A stretch of DNA of 64,000 nucleotides from Caenorhabditis remanei. Taxonomy: Eukaryota; Nematoda; Chromadorea; Rhabditida; Rhabditidae. The stretch is taken from contig NC_071328.1 of assembly GCF_010183535.1 (NCBI RefSeq), positions 1,116,001 to 1,180,000 on the forward strand, read 5' to 3'. This document shows positions 1 to 12,261 of this stretch, in pieces. The first letter of the stretch is position 1; every line of letters starts with the position of its first letter. The notes beneath the pieces were generated by a model. It saw only the letters and a list, made by a program, of their open reading frames with translations, was not told the origin of the DNA and did no database searches. A program made the position numbers and the translations under genes.

Positions 1-167
1 AATGGCTCAAATGAGTCGGTCAATCGTTTTCAGGGGCAGTTTTGCACATAGATCAGGATTCTGAATTCAAAATTCATAAAATTCGAAAACTGACGCCGTC
101 AGGATTCTGAATCTGATTCTCCAGGTCTTCATTCTGATCCTGGGAATCTGGAGAATGAGATTCAGAA

Positions 168-355
168 CAGGTATGTGCCCGGGTGGCGTTGAGCGCCTCG
201 CATTTTCAGCCGAAATTTGAAAATGCGACGAGAAAGAGTGTGCGAAATGGAGAGACGCAGACACACTCTCTCGATTTTACACACTCTCTCTCGTCGCATT
301 TTCGCCCACTTTGAAATCTTTCAGCGCCCAAAGCGCCTCCATAGGCACATCCCTG
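168..355. mobile_element. hAT-type MITE, copy 1
   Basis: The 188 bp element has imperfect inverted ends (CAGGTATGTGCC at one end, complement of CAGGGATGTGCC at the other). It is flanked by an exact 8 bp duplication, ATTCAGAA, at 160-167 and 356-363. CAGG ends with an 8 bp duplication are the hallmark of hAT elements. It carries no transposase, so it is non-autonomous. A second copy in opposite orientation sits at 14895-15088. Confidence 0.85.
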
Positions 356-3299
356 ATTCAGAATCCTAAAGACGTCAGTTTTCAACTAGAAATTGTTGGT
401 TTTGAGACTGATTTTAGTCATAAACCCGCTGATTTTCAGTTTGAGCTGAAAATTGCTGTTCTACTCGATTTTTCAGCAAAAAAGCCGTTTGAATCCAGAT
501 ATCTGTGGGAAATTGCCGGTCTGGGTCTATGGAAATTGCCGGTCTGGGTCTATATTACCGATACACGCCGCTTTTGGACGGGAAACCGTGGAAAACGTCA
601 AAAATTCGGATCAAAGCCAGCCTGCATCAAATTTGACCCAAAACGATACCAAATGGAGTGAATATCCCAACAACAAACAGACCGAAAGGAAGGTTTAGCT
701 CATTTTCAGAATCATAGATTGACTCAAAAATCGCTTAAAAATGCAATTTTAAGACGGTAAAAACCTCAAAATCTCGAGTTTTCTGAAGAAAAATCGCTAT
801 ATTGTGAACTTTCCAACACAAAAGTTACACAAAACGCTACAGACCGGGACAGTAGTCGGTCGTATAAATGCAAATAAGGCATCGTCTACGTCTATGAGAA
901 AAGAAAAAGGAGACGACGAAGAATCTAGCTGGCCGGACATCATCCGTCACCGCACGGCTTCATCTTCTCTCCATTTTTCTTTTTCTCATTTTCCGCCGGG
1001 TAAAACGTCTCCAACAGTGTGGCGATTCTCCCGTAAAAGGAGGTTATCATGAGAGAAAGTGAAAGGCGACCTGGAGAATCGGTTAATCACCCATTCTTCT
1101 CACTTTTACACTGTTTCTCCGATATTTTAGGAGTCTTCTCCTATAATTTTGGGGGCTAAAAAATACCCCGAAAAACGGAAAAACGAAACCCAAAAATGTC
1201 AGATTACTGATGCATAACTGACATATGGATGTGGCAATATGTTTTTCGCGTTAGTCAAGTCAAACTAAGTTTTTTGACCTACACCGACTAGCGGGAGGAA
1301 AATCAAGATAGTGTCGAAAAACCGAAGGAAGAAGAAATTGGGGGCACACCCTTCCACATTAAAAAAAAACGATTTTCGAACGTTTTTGTAATGATGATGA
1401 AGAAGGGGAAGGAAGGAAGGGGGGCTATTGTCATGTGGACAGAGAAGACAAACAACTGATATATTGACTCTATCAGTGTGATAGGGGGACAGTGTTAATC
1501 AAGTTAGTGGTTTTTTGTTGTCTAAACTTTGGTGGCCTAGGAATCCGAAACTCGGCCATCTAGCGATTTCGGTCGATTTCAGCTTGAAAACTGGTTCAGA
1601 CACCCAAAAATCGGGATGATGACCGAGTTTCGGGATTCTAGGCCACCGAACCCTGAAAATCGTGATCGAGAGCACCACAAGTCGGCCATTAAGGGATTTT
1701 TACCGTTTTCAGCTCAATTTTTCTATCAAAAAGCAACGATTTTAGTGAAAATTTGAAGCTTTTTGATAGAAAAATGAGATAAAACAGTAAGAACGGGTTT
1801 GATGGCCGATTTTTGGTTTTCTAGGCCACGATTTTGGAGTTGGTGGCTTACAAATGATCAGGGATGTGCGCTCTATTGAGAAATTAGTTATTTTAGTGAA
1901 AAATGTGATTTAGAGGGAGGAAAACATGCTCTATTCAGAAAAATTTCGATTTTTCGGGAAAACAAAAGGTTTGACGTGGAAAATCCTGGTAAACGGAGGT
2001 GGAAGAGCTTTCCGTCTGGTGGCCTAGAAACCCAAATTTGAAAAACATCGGCCACCAATGCCTAATTTTGTGTTTTTGAACTGAAAAATCAGGTTTTTTG
2101 AGTGAAATGTTCAGATTTTCATAGAATTTTTGCATTTTCTCAGTTTTTTTCCTGTTAATTGCTCTTTGTAACTCTTTGTAACTATTAAAATCGCCATTTT
2201 CCTTGGAACCTCAAAATCTGAGGTTTTGGGCTCGAAAATCGAGGAAAATTGCAATAAAAACTCGATTTTCATCAATAAGTGTTGTAGAAAATTAGAATTT
2301 TCATGACTTAAGTTAAAATTTGAAGTCAGAAAGGGGAAAATCATGTTTTTTCAGTGGAAAATAGCAAATTTTCAGATTTAGAGCGAGGAAAAATGATACA
2401 GCTCAATTTTAATCGAAAAGTGATTTCAGAGAGAAATTACAAATCTCTAAAGAATGAAAACATGCTCTAAAAGCATTTCCAGAGGAAGAAATCTCAAAAT
2501 TTCTAGAAAAAGACAGTCTGAAGTGATGAAACTGTGCTCTATTGAGAATCAGCCGATTTTCTGGGAAAACCAACTGGCAGGTGGGAGAAAATCGTGAAAA
2601 TCTCAAGTTTTCCGGTGAAAAATGGTAGAAAATAGCGTTTTCACTGAAAAAAGTTGATTTTCTGTTTGGAAAAACGGCGATAAATGAGGAACAGGCATGT
2701 CCAGACCCAAACTACGTCTATTGATTCTGAATTGATCAAAATCGCTAGAAATTGGTGGGAAAACTTAAAACCCGACTGTTTATCCAATTTTGAGCGATTT
2801 CGATCAATTCAGCATCATTTTTCGCCGTTTTTTAATCAGAAAATCGAGATTTTTTCAGTAAAAACGCGATTTTGGACGAAGAATCAGAACTTTCTACAGA
2901 AAACCGTCAAGAATCCAATTGTGGAAAACACAACTGTCCAACACCAACACATTACGCCGTTTAGTGACGACGGACCCAATCGATGCGGGTGGGTGAATGG
3001 ACCGCGCAAATCGACGGTGGGGAAGGGCAATGTTGATAAAAAAGAGACCGACCGCCTGGTTGTGTTGTGTACTTGAGGGGGGGGGGGAAGGAAGGGGTGA
3101 CTAAGAGCGAAAGAACGTCCTTGACAGAGGGAATGTGGTCATCAGAGAGAGAGAGAGACCTCATTTATTGATTATCTCTGTTGCCACAAATGTTAATCAT
3201 CGAAAAATCAAAAAACACAGCCGTTTTTCTGACAGAATTTGACACTTTTATGGTCTGAGACTCTCAGACTGAGAGACTCAGATAATGCAACAGATGTGT

Positions 3300-3690
3300 G
3301 GAACAGAGTTGTTGGGAAGTGAACTCGGAAGTTAGACGGAAGTGAGTTTTATTTCGACAATATGAAACAAACTTCAAAAATATGAAGTTAATATGTTGTA
3401 TTGATGGTATTACTTCCCTTCGAACATAAAAAATTCCGAAATTTTTCTTATCCCCTACCAGTAGACTTGAAAAAGTCTTCACTTCCGACTTCCGGGTTTC
3501 AAATTCGGCTGCTTTTTCGGGTCTACTGGTAGGGGATAAGAAAAATATCGGAATTTTTTATGCTCCATGGGTAGTAATACCATCAATACAACATATTAAC
3601 TTCATATTTTTGAATTTCGTTCCATATTGTCGAAATAAAACTGACTTCCGTCTAACTTCCGAGTTTACTTCCCAAAAACTCTGGTGTGGA
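3300..3690. repeat. Fold-back element
   Basis: Two arms of about 180 bp (roughly 3300-3480 and 3510-3690) are imperfect reverse complements around a short spacer. Each arm carries a GGGGATAAGAAAAAT-type block and its complement, and GAAGTTAATATGTTG or its complement. It looks like a non-autonomous DNA transposon. I did not settle its target-site duplication. Confidence 0.7.
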
Positions 3691-5166
3691 ATCCGAGGGG
3701 GAATAGAACAATATGTATGTAATGAAGGCGGGAAGGACAGATGTCACACAGCGGATTAGTTTTGGGTGGTCTCAATTTGGAGCAATACGAGTATAAGCCG
3801 TCTGGAGGAATATTGAGAGGACGTTGAGGTTTTCGGTTTCAGAACCGTCCTCATTAAGAACTGCATACGAACCACCCGGATAAGAAAACTGCAATTTTCA
3901 GCTCATATCGTTTGAAATCTGAAAATCGGCGAGTTTACGACTGAAAACAGTCTCAAAACCAGCAGTTTCTAGTTGAGATTGATGGTGATCACAGAATTTC
4001 CGAATCTTGACCGATTTCGACAGAAAAACTTTGAAAATGAAGATTTTCCTTACGAGAATCTCTCAAACGTGTACATTTCTGAGCATTTTACTGTAGAACT
4101 GAGAATTTCAGCCCTAGATTGACAGTGAAGATGGAATTCTCTATAATTCTATCCTATTTTCAGAATCATAGAGATGATTGACTCAATAATCACTTTAAAA
4201 ATGCGATTTTTGCACGGAAAACTCTCAAATCCACACATTTAAGACCGTCTAGAAATCGGAAAATCTGCTTCGACTAACAAGCTTATTTTCAGCCAAAATC
4301 AACCCAAGATGCTTAAAAATCACCTCTATCGGTAGTTTTTGACCTATTTATGCGTAATAGGCGATTCTGATAGCCCTGGAATCAAAAAAAATCGCTCAAA
4401 ACGCCAAAAAACATGTGGTTTTTGGAGTTTTCATAATGGAAATCACGGCAAGACCACTATAAAACGACGAAGGCGACTACGAGGAGGAGAAGAAGGAACG
4501 TTAAAACCGCAGATGTGCGGGTGGACAGCAATGGAATAACCCACAGACACAAGAACCTGTCCTCCTCCCCCCTAACTGGTCACGACCGATTCGAATATAT
4601 CGAATCGATTCGGAAGGAGGAGGATTCAGATGACGTTAGGACGGCAAACATAATTTGGGCAAAAACCGGCATTTTCCACGATTTTTAAGCTGAAAATCGT
4701 GTTTTTGGCAGATAATTTCGAATTTTCCGACAGAAATCGTTTGAAAATCGCATTTCTCAGCTTGAAATTGAGTAGATCGCTGAGAAATTCGAGTTTACAG
4801 ATGAAGTTGTCTTTTTTCGAAGAAATCTGAAATTTTGACATGAAAATCAAGATTTTACGTCGAAAAACTGTGTTTTTCAGCCGAAAATGATGATTTTACA
4901 CTGAAAATTGGCTGGTATTCGAGGAAAATCATTCAATAAGGTAATTTCGAATCGATTCGGAAGGAGGATTCAGATGACGTTAGGCAACGATGACGACTGA
5001 CTCATTATTACACCTTTTAAGTGGCTTAGAGAGGAAACGACGGGGTGGTGTGAAATTTGAAGTGTGAAAACGGAAGGTTTCGAAATTTTCTCTTTGTGAA
5101 AGTGAAAATTCTGGGGTGTTGCATAATATGAGAATAAGGAGGAGGAGAAAGTTGTGTGGTTTGGTA

Positions 5167-5422
5167 CTGTCGAAAAAATAAAGTTTCGACAAGAATTTTC
5201 AAAAAAAATTCGCGCGCTGAAACGCGCAAGCGCATAAAGTTGTGGGCGGAGCTTAAATTGCAAGCTTAAATAAGCGGCGCGGTTCTAATTCCAGTTGTTT
5301 TTTCCAAATTAAGAACCGCGCCGCTTGCAGTTTAAGCTCCGCCCACAACTTTATGCGCTTGCGCGTTTCAGCGCGCGAAATTTTTTTTGAAAATCCTTGT
5401 CGAAACTTTATTTTTTCGACAG
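5167..5422. mobile_element. TA-flanked palindromic MITE
   Basis: A 256 bp palindrome begins CTGTCGAAAAAATAAAG and ends with its complement, with TA on both sides (5165-5166 and 5423-5424). TA target duplications point to the Tc1/mariner superfamily. The arms are almost perfect and contain CGCGCAAGCGCATAAAG. No coding capacity. Confidence 0.8.
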
Positions 5423-7438
5423 TAGTAGGAGATTCGGATGGGATATAGTGTAGTTTTAGGAGGGAAATAGCGGGAAATTGGCTTCATAAAGCTGAAAATT
5501 GGCTGGAAAATCTAATTTCAGCCAAAATCCCCTAATTTCTCGGATTTTTCTTGAAAACTATCATTTTGGCCTGAAAAACACGATTTTCAGACTGAAAATT
5601 CTTGAATTTTGACGTAAAATCTGAATTTTTATGTCAAAAACTCGAGATTTTTCGAGATTCTGAAACGTTTAAGTTTCCAGTTCCAGTGTCGCGAAAAACT
5701 GCTCCCAATTCATTTGTTCGTCGTTTTCTTCTCAAAAACCACCCAAAACTTCGTAAAACACCCGGTTTTCTCCTTTCAAGACTTCTTAACCTAGTTTGTT
5801 TTTCGATATCTTTATTTTTGGAGAAAAAACTCATTTTTCAATAAATTTTTGATCGGAAATCGGGTTTTTCAGCTTAGAACCACTCGCAATCTCCTTTCAT
5901 TTCAGAAACAGTAATTTTTTCAGCAAAAAATTGTGATTCCGAGCTGAAAATGAGCTTGCGAGCGGTTCTGAGCTCCAAAACCCCGATTTACCCTCAAAAT
6001 TTGATGAGAAAACGAGTCTTTTGCCGAAAATAAAGGTTTCGGAAGGAAATCTAGGTTTGGAGGTCTTGAACGCGGTGTTTTATGTAGTTTTGGGTGGTTT
6101 TTGAGAAGAAAACGACGAAAAAATGAATTCAGAGCAGTTTTCTGCGTCTGGAACTGCAAAAAATACGTCATTGAGCCAAAAACCAACTTTTCCGACTAAA
6201 AACCCCCAGTTTTTCTGACCAAAAAATGCATAAAACCATCAAAATCGTCACTTTTATGTGATTTTTCAGGGAGAGAATCATGACGAAATGCATTTTTTTT
6301 GTCTTCTCTTTTGAATAAAAACATTTAGAAAGGTGACGAATGCGAAAGGAAGGTGACAATGTTTTGACGGTTTTTAGTAAGAAAATAACGAAATTTGAGC
6401 GAAAATCGTGTTTTTGGCAGACAATTTCAAATTTTCCGACAAAAATCGCCACTTATGAAGAATTCGGGTCGAAAATTTTAGTTTTTCACTCTGAAAACCG
6501 CATTTTTCAGCTAGAAATTGAGCATATCGCTGGAAGATTCGATGGAAATTGACATTTTTCGAGAAAATCTGGGTTTTCGACATAAAAATCAAGATTTTAC
6601 GTGGAATTTCATGAATTTTCAATCTGAAAAACGTTATTTTCAGCCTAAAATACTGATTTTGCACTGAAAATTAGCAGTTTTGGAGAAAAATCGGCAGAAT
6701 TAGTGTATTTTCGTTAAAATGTCAAATTAATTATCAGAAAACGTGATTTTGGAAAAGAATTCACGATCGATGAGTGAAAAAACTGAAAAATTGATAAAAA
6801 TGAGTATTTCTCTAGAAAAATCGGAGGTTTTGTGGGAAAAAATGAGTTTCTCCAGGAAAACACCTATTTATCTTGATTTTTTGAGAAATTCCATAAATTC
6901 GATAGAAAATTGGCCGTTTTTCACATCGTAAATGACTCAAAACTTTGAAAATTGCTCAATTTACATGTTATTTTCAACAAAATTGTGCTAGGCAGCCTAA
7001 AACCAAGGTTTTCTACTATTCAATAGCATTTTTGCCCATTTTTACCTAATTTTTTATTCTTTTCACCGAAAAACAACCGGAAAACAAAAAAAAATTGACG
7101 AAAACCGGCCCCGGTGGTCCCCAGAAATGGGACCATTAATAATTAAAAAGTGCCCAACGATGCTCCGTTTTTACGCGCGCTTATAGTTTAGCGCCAAAAC
7201 CTAGAATTCAAATTTCGCGCGGTTTTAATACCACGTGATAAACAACACGCGCCACGTGATTTCGGAGTGTCGTTGGCAGAAATTTATTTATTTTTTTCGG
7301 AATTTTTTTTTCAAATCAAGTTTTCTCCCTCATTTTTCATCATTTTTCAATAATTTTTTTTGTAAATCGCTAGCGGAAGAGCTGAAAAATCGATAAATCT
7401 AAGAATTTTTCAAAAATAATCAAGTTTTCATTCAGAAA

Positions 7439-8911
7439 ATGGCCGATGAAGAGGAGAAGCAGCAAGTAGACAAGCACAACTGGGGAAGCGAGGAGTTGTC
7501 GAAAGTGAGTCAGCGCATTTTGACCTATTGGTGTTGCGAGGTGCACGAAGAGAGCAAATAGCCGGCGCCGAGTAGTGTAACAATCTCTTTTCTCACTTTT
7601 CTCTCTGATTCCATAGAAATTTCTGGATTTTGCAAAAAATTCTGGACGACAAAGTTGCTTTTGAGGCTCCGAAGTCATTTTTTTCGTCGTTTTTTTCTCA
7701 AAAACCACCCAATACTACATAAAAGACTCCGTTTTTCCAATATTTTTATTTTTGACGAAAACAACTTATTTTTCATTAGATTTTAAAAGAAAATTGGGTT
7801 TTCGAGCTTAGAATCGCTCATTTTCAGTGAAAAATTGTGTGTGTCTGAGCTGAAAATGAGCTTGCGAAATTCACAAACCCGATTTTTCATCAAAATGTTC
7901 AATTTTTCCCTGAAAAAAACCGCAAAAAAATGGTTTTCGGTTCATTGTTCTGCTTTTTTTACTCAAAAATCACATATCTTCTCCTAAAATCCATTAATTT
8001 CAGCCAGAATTGCCTTGTTGAAGGATTTTTCGCGAAAACCGCTGATTTTCATGGTAAAATCATCATTTTCGGCTGAAAAACACGGTTTTTCACGTAAAAT
8101 CTCTGTTTTTATGTCTAAACCCCAGCTTTTTTTGAAAGACGGCAATTCCTATCTATAAACTCGAATTTTTTGCTGAAAAATGCGGTTTTCAGAGTGAAAA
8201 CTACAATTTTCGACTCGGAACCTAGGTCTTCACGATTTTTGTCTAAAAATTCACAATTTTCTGCCAAAAACACGATCTTCAGTCAATAAATCATGAAAAA
8301 TTTCGATTTTCCTTTATTTTTTGCCAAAAATTCTGTTTTTAAGCGAATTTTGAGGGAAAATCGGGGTTTTGAGCTTTGCAAGCTCATTTTAAACTCAAAA
8401 TTGTGTTTCTAATCTCACAAACTCAATTTTCCCTCAAAATTCTATGAAAAAACGATTTCGGAAGAAAAACGAGGTGTTTTATGTAGTTTTGGATGGTTAT
8501 TGAGAAAAAAACGACGAAAAAATGAATTCGGAGCCTCAAAAGTAAATTTTTATCGAATAAATCGAATTTTCACCTAGAAAATGAGCTCAAGCGGCGAGGA
8601 AAGTGACTTTGATGAGCATTACATCCCGGAAGTAAGGTTCCAAACCCATTTTCCGTTTTTCTGAGCCAAAAACCCCAATTTTTCAGGTTTCCGACACAAA
8701 AGAGGACGGCGACGACCTGAAATTGAACACCGACGCGCTGGGAAATCTGTTCAACGCGTCCGCACCGGCTCGTCCGAAAATCAATATCAAAAAGGAGGAT
8801 TTACAGTTGATAATGAACGAATTGGAGCTTCCGGAGGCCACTGTACGCGCAAAACTCATCGACACCAACGGAGATGTCGGAGAGGCGTTGAGATCTCTTT
8901 GTGGACTTTAA
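7439..8911 (+). CDS. HYPK-like protein (UBA-like, NatA-associated)
   Basis: The product is 96 residues from exons 7439-7504 and 8687-8911. The N-terminal exon encodes DKHNWGSEELSKV, resembling the KHDSGAADLERV region of human HYPK. The C-terminal exon encodes INIKKEDLQLIMNELELP, the start of the NAC-alpha/UBA-like domain, ending at the stop. In the known family HYPK binds the NatA N-acetyltransferase and nascent or aggregation-prone chains at the ribosome. The splice is phase 0 with donor GTGAGT and acceptor TTTTTCAG. The intron holds a second possible first exon at 8581. The gene lies 173 bp upstream of mif-3 on the same strand, so the two may be co-transcribed. The family call rests on the C-terminal domain and is fairly secure; the 5' structure is less so. 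Confidence 0.82.
8581..8631 (+). other. Alternative first (or cassette) exon of the HYPK-like gene
   Basis: ATG followed by 16 codons (SSSGEESDFDEHYIPE) runs into GTAAGG, a good donor, in the same phase 0 as the main first exon. It could be an alternative start joined to 8687. It could also be a cassette exon using the weaker acceptor CACCTAG that ends at 8577, which keeps the frame through AAA-ATG. The acidic, serine-rich composition suits a disordered N-terminus. No transcript evidence is available to me. Confidence 0.5.
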
Positions 8912-9073
8912 TTCCAGTTGATTTCTATTGATTTATTCGTGTTTTAGCCAGTAGAATAACTTTATTGGTTTTTTCCCCAATTTTTTTGAAATTTTTTGAA
9001 GTTTTTACGGTAGAAACCGCATAAAAATACCTTTTTTCATTCATTTTTTCCTTTTTTCTTCAAATTTTAAGGA

Positions 9074-9083
9074 AATTTTTTAG
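9074..9083 (+). promoter_or_regulatory. Probable trans-splice acceptor for mif-3
   Basis: AATTTTTTAG lies directly before the mif-3 ATG at 9085, leaving a 1-base leader. The stop of the HYPK-like gene is about 170 bp upstream. This spacing and a bare acceptor at the start codon fit an SL2-type downstream operon gene. Whether SL1 or SL2 is used cannot be read from DNA. Confidence 0.6.
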
Positions 9084-9084
9084 A

Positions 9085-10090
9085 ATGCCAGTCATCAAAA
9101 TGCAAACGATGCACAAAAATGTGCCGGATGAGTTTGAAGTGAGAAGGAGAGACAAAAAACAGAAAATCATTGAGAAATTGAGAATTTGGACTGTATTTTG
9201 ACTAAAAATATGCGATTTTTAGCTCAAAAATTGAAATTTCGACCTGAAAAACTGGATTTTAATAAAATTTAAAAAAAACTGCACATTTTCTGAACGAAAC
9301 CAGTATTTTAAGTTGAATTATCTGATTCCAAGCTTAATTCAAGTGGGAAATATTCTTTTAATGTGAAAATTGAGGTAAAACCAGCTGCTTGAGCGAAAAT
9401 TTAGCTGTTTTCCCGGAAGATTTGCTCTATTTAGGTAACAATTCAGTTTTTCTGATCAAACAATTCGTTTTTTTTGCGAAAAAGTGCGATTTTTGAGCTA
9501 AAAATCATATTTTTAGACAAAAAGCTGTCCAAATTCATAATTTACCGATTAAAAACCGATTTTCATGGAAAAATGCTTATTTTAAAGAAAAAGTTCGATT
9601 TTTCATGACAATGTCTCTAGAAGCATACCAAAACCCAACCATTTCCAGGTCCCGCTTTGCCGTCCACATGGCCAAAGTAATGAAAAGACCGGAAAGTCAG
9701 ATTTTTGTGGCGGTAAGACCCCCAATAGAGGCTCTCAAACTCTCAAAAACGCTCCTTTTCCCACAGATTGACACCAACTGCCGTATGACACGTGGCCGTC
9801 TCACCGACCCTCACGCCGTTCTCGAAGTCACCACGTCGACTCCGTTGACGCCGGTTCTCACCGAGGAATACACCATCGCCATATGCGAATTTCTCCATGA
9901 GGAACTTTCCTTTGGCGCCGACTCCGTCCTGATCAATTATCGATCGTTGAGCCCGGAGCTCATCGGATTTAATGGACATGTTCTTGCTGAGAACCGCCCG
10001 AGTGTTAGCAGAGATAAGGCGATGTATATAATTGGTCTTCTTTCGATTGCTCTCTCTTTCTTCATCCTTCAATTCCTTAAGTATATCTAG
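9085..10090 (+). CDS. mif-3: MIF-3, macrophage migration inhibitory factor homolog
   Basis: Exons are 9085-9138, 9649-9712 and 9767-10090, about 146 residues, the family size for C. elegans MIF-3. The protein starts MPVIK, so Pro follows the initiator Met and can be the catalytic base of the tautomerase fold. Later segments HMAKVMKRPESQIFV, NYRSLSPELIGFNGH and the hydrophobic tail ending FILQFLKYI match C. elegans MIF-3. The summed exons give 442 bases, one too many. Exon 2 begins GTCCCGC where GTC-CGC (Val-Arg) is expected, so one extra C in a C-run breaks the frame. A weaker donor at 9132 (GTTTGA) would rescue it with loss of two residues. An assembly error is more likely. The gene probably follows the HYPK-like gene in an operon. 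Confidence 0.88.
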
Positions 10091-10242
10091 AGGGTCTATT
10101 CACTTTTCTACACGCATTCCTGTCTCTTTTTGGGCTCTTATTGAATAACCTTGACGCATGTTGTACATCTTTAACTTCATCACGCCAGTGCGAGGCGTAA
10201 CGCGCTCCGTCGCACAACGGTTGTGTTTTCATAAAATGACAT

Positions 10243-10248
10243 AATAAA
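10243..10248 (+). terminator. mif-3 polyadenylation signal
   Basis: AATAAA lies about 150 bp after the mif-3 stop, the only canonical hexamer before the next repeat. Confidence 0.6.
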
Positions 10249-10351
10249 GAAGAAATGATAATACGAGCGACGAATTTCATTAAACCAGTTGAATATTCAG
10301 AATTATTTTATTTCATCAATTATAGGTATTCTTTGAAAATTCGAAAATAAG

Positions 10352-10470
10352 AACGCAAGTTTTCGCTCCTCCCACTTTTGCAATGTTGCCGCATTGCAGT
10401 GATATCTTTGTTACCAAAAACATCATCCTGTGGCAAACTGCAAAAGTAGGAAGAGCAAAAGTTTGCGTTT
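10352..10470. mobile_element. Small fold-back MITE
   Basis: AACGCAAGTTTTCGCTCCTC at the left is answered by GAAGAGCAAAAGTTTGCGTT at the right, with an imperfect palindrome of about 119 bp between. It lies between mif-3 and the first F-box gene. Target duplication not resolved. Confidence 0.6.
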
Positions 10471-10538
10471 CCAGAAAAAGGGGGTTCTGGGAAAAATTGA
10501 GAATGTATTTCGAAAAATGTATAAAAATTTGGGAATTC

Positions 10539-11589
10539 CTATGATAATGGTTCTAAAAACAGCGAATTTTCAGCCCGAAAACGGTCAAAGTAGTCACTAC
10601 TGGTCAAATTTTCCGTTTTCGTGTTTCTAGGACACGGAAGTTCAACAAACTTGAAATATGAAAGAAAAAGCCCATCATCTGAATTGAAATGAAATGCGGC
10701 GAAACTTCCATTTACATTCCGGATGAATTTCCACTTGAGTGTCCAATCGTCAGGCTGAACAAATCTGAAAATGTCGATTTAAAGGTATATATCCGGCAAT
10801 ATCCGACTTACAGGTTTGAATCCAACAGCTCCAATCCATTTTTCGCTGATTCTTGATCAAAAAGCGAATTGGTATCAATCCAGAAAAAAGATAAGTTTGG
10901 AAGTCGACCCTTGACCCATTCCTTCAAGAAAGTGTTCAAATCTTCTCCAGTCCATGTAGATCGTTCCAATCCGAATTTGTCACACGTGGATGATAACAAG
11001 TCGGAGAGTTTGAACCATTTGGAGAATTCAAGAATAAGCTCTTTGCACTTCAACTTCCCCAAAATGGAATTTTTAGTACTTTCAGATACTTGCAGTACTT
11101 TCCACTTGAGTCTTTGCAACACTGGTTGATTCCTGTGTACCCGATCGATAATAATTGAAGCATCAACTTCTCCAAGAGAATATAACTTGACCAACAGCAA
11201 TTTTGCACCGAGTGTATCATAAAATGTATCCATCAACTCGAGTGTTCTTTTTATTGATTCCTCCGTCGGATAGCAACAATAGACTGTTGGATGGCGAAAA
11301 GGATCAGGAGAAGTGGCAGAATACTCATAACATTTACCACATTCTTCAAAGATTTGAATCTCGAAATGACAGAAGGACATTGACATCGTCAATTTCTTCG
11401 GATAATAAGCTCGGACGAAAGATTTGGTTATCTTCGAGCATTGAGCCAGGAGAATTCTAAAGGAAATGGAAATACGAAATAGTTTATTGACACAAAAACT
11501 TACAATTCATTTGGCGACAAGTGGGATAACACTTTTCTGAATACAACCATTGGCAACTTTCTCAGTGGCAACGGCTTACTCAGTACCAT
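10539..11589 (-). CDS. F-box protein with FBA_2 domain, copy 1
   Basis: Exons in coding order are 11589-11504, 11456-10812 and 10764-10539, 957 bases or 318 residues, in frame throughout. Exon 1 encodes the F-box start MVLSKPLPLRKLPMVVFRKV followed by LSHLSPNEL. Exon 2 carries the FBA_2 signature LNTFLKEWVKGRLPNLSFF, and exon 3 has FIRNVNGSFAAFHF. In Caenorhabditis such proteins are taken to be SCF ubiquitin-ligase adaptors: the F-box contacts Skp1-like proteins and the C-terminal domain binds substrate. The family evolves fast, with large lineage-specific expansions. The first intron is only 47 bp. The last 40 or so residues are less certain because the family usually ends sooner. Its promoter resembles that of the second copy (11630-11745 against 15920-16060), so the two are a tandem duplication. 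Confidence 0.82.
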
Positions 11590-11779
11590 CGTGAAAAAAG
11601 CAAAAATAGCGGGAAGAATCGATAATAGGAGACGTGACGCAGCCGAGCGGGACAGTTACGACCGTTGTGTGCTGTGGAAGAGGTCGTCGACGAGGAGGAG
11701 AGCGGTGGAGCATACGGTAAGATGGGGGTACCGGCAAGAATGCTGCGGTGTGTTGTTAGCAAATACAATAATGAATAAA

Positions 11780-12034
11780 GGCTCCGGGACATTTCGCCAC
11801 TAGACGTTTCGCCACCGGACATTTCGCCACCAAAAAAATGGAGAATTTCCTAAGCTTTTTAAGGAAAAAACATACCCCTAGTACGCTTTGATTATGTATA
11901 TTAAAGTAATGAGCTTTTTCTCTAAAAAGCTTCGGAAATTCTCCATTTTTTTGGTGGCGAAATGTCCGGTGGCGAAACGTCTAGTGGCGAAATGTCCGGT
12001 GGCGAAACGTCTAGTGGCGAAATGTCCCGAAGCC
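11780..12034. mobile_element. hAT-type MITE with ATTTCGCCAC subterminal repeats
   Basis: The element starts GGCTCCGGGACATTTCGCCA and ends with the complement of GGCTTCGGGACATTTCGCCA. It is flanked by an exact 8 bp duplication, TGAATAAA, at 11772-11779 and 12035-12042. Short direct units reading GGACATTTCGCCAC and AGACGTTTCGCCAC alternate at both ends, in inverted orientation, around a core hairpin with GGAGAATTTCC. Confidence 0.85.
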
Positions 12035-12261
12035 TGAATAAAGACTTCTACTAAGTGGACCCGTAGATTGAGCACATTTTCCAGAGCCCCTTTACTTAAA
12101 TTGGAAATTGTAAGAATTTACGTTTTATTGAAAAAATATACATGTTTTGAAGTTACTTTGTTTAGCGAGAACAATGTAAGATAATTAAAAGTAGATCAAT
12201 GATAAAATAGAAAGCTTTTGTTTTCTTCATAACACATTCTCAAGTCGTGATTATTATAAGC

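Larger units (their letters stand above)
1..7438. other. Gene-free upstream region, repeat rich
   Basis: I find no exon chain with plausible splice sites and conserved protein here on either strand. The stretch holds a hAT-type MITE near the left end, a fold-back at about 3.3-3.7 kb, a TA-flanked MITE at 5.2-5.4 kb, and long AT-rich runs in which TTTT and AAAA clusters alternate. Blocks near 700-780 and 4145-4215 resemble each other, as do 380-430 and 3915-3980 in inverted orientation. A block containing CTCAAAAACCACCC recurs near 5730 and 7695, and its reverse complement near 6090 and 8490. Confidence 0.5.
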
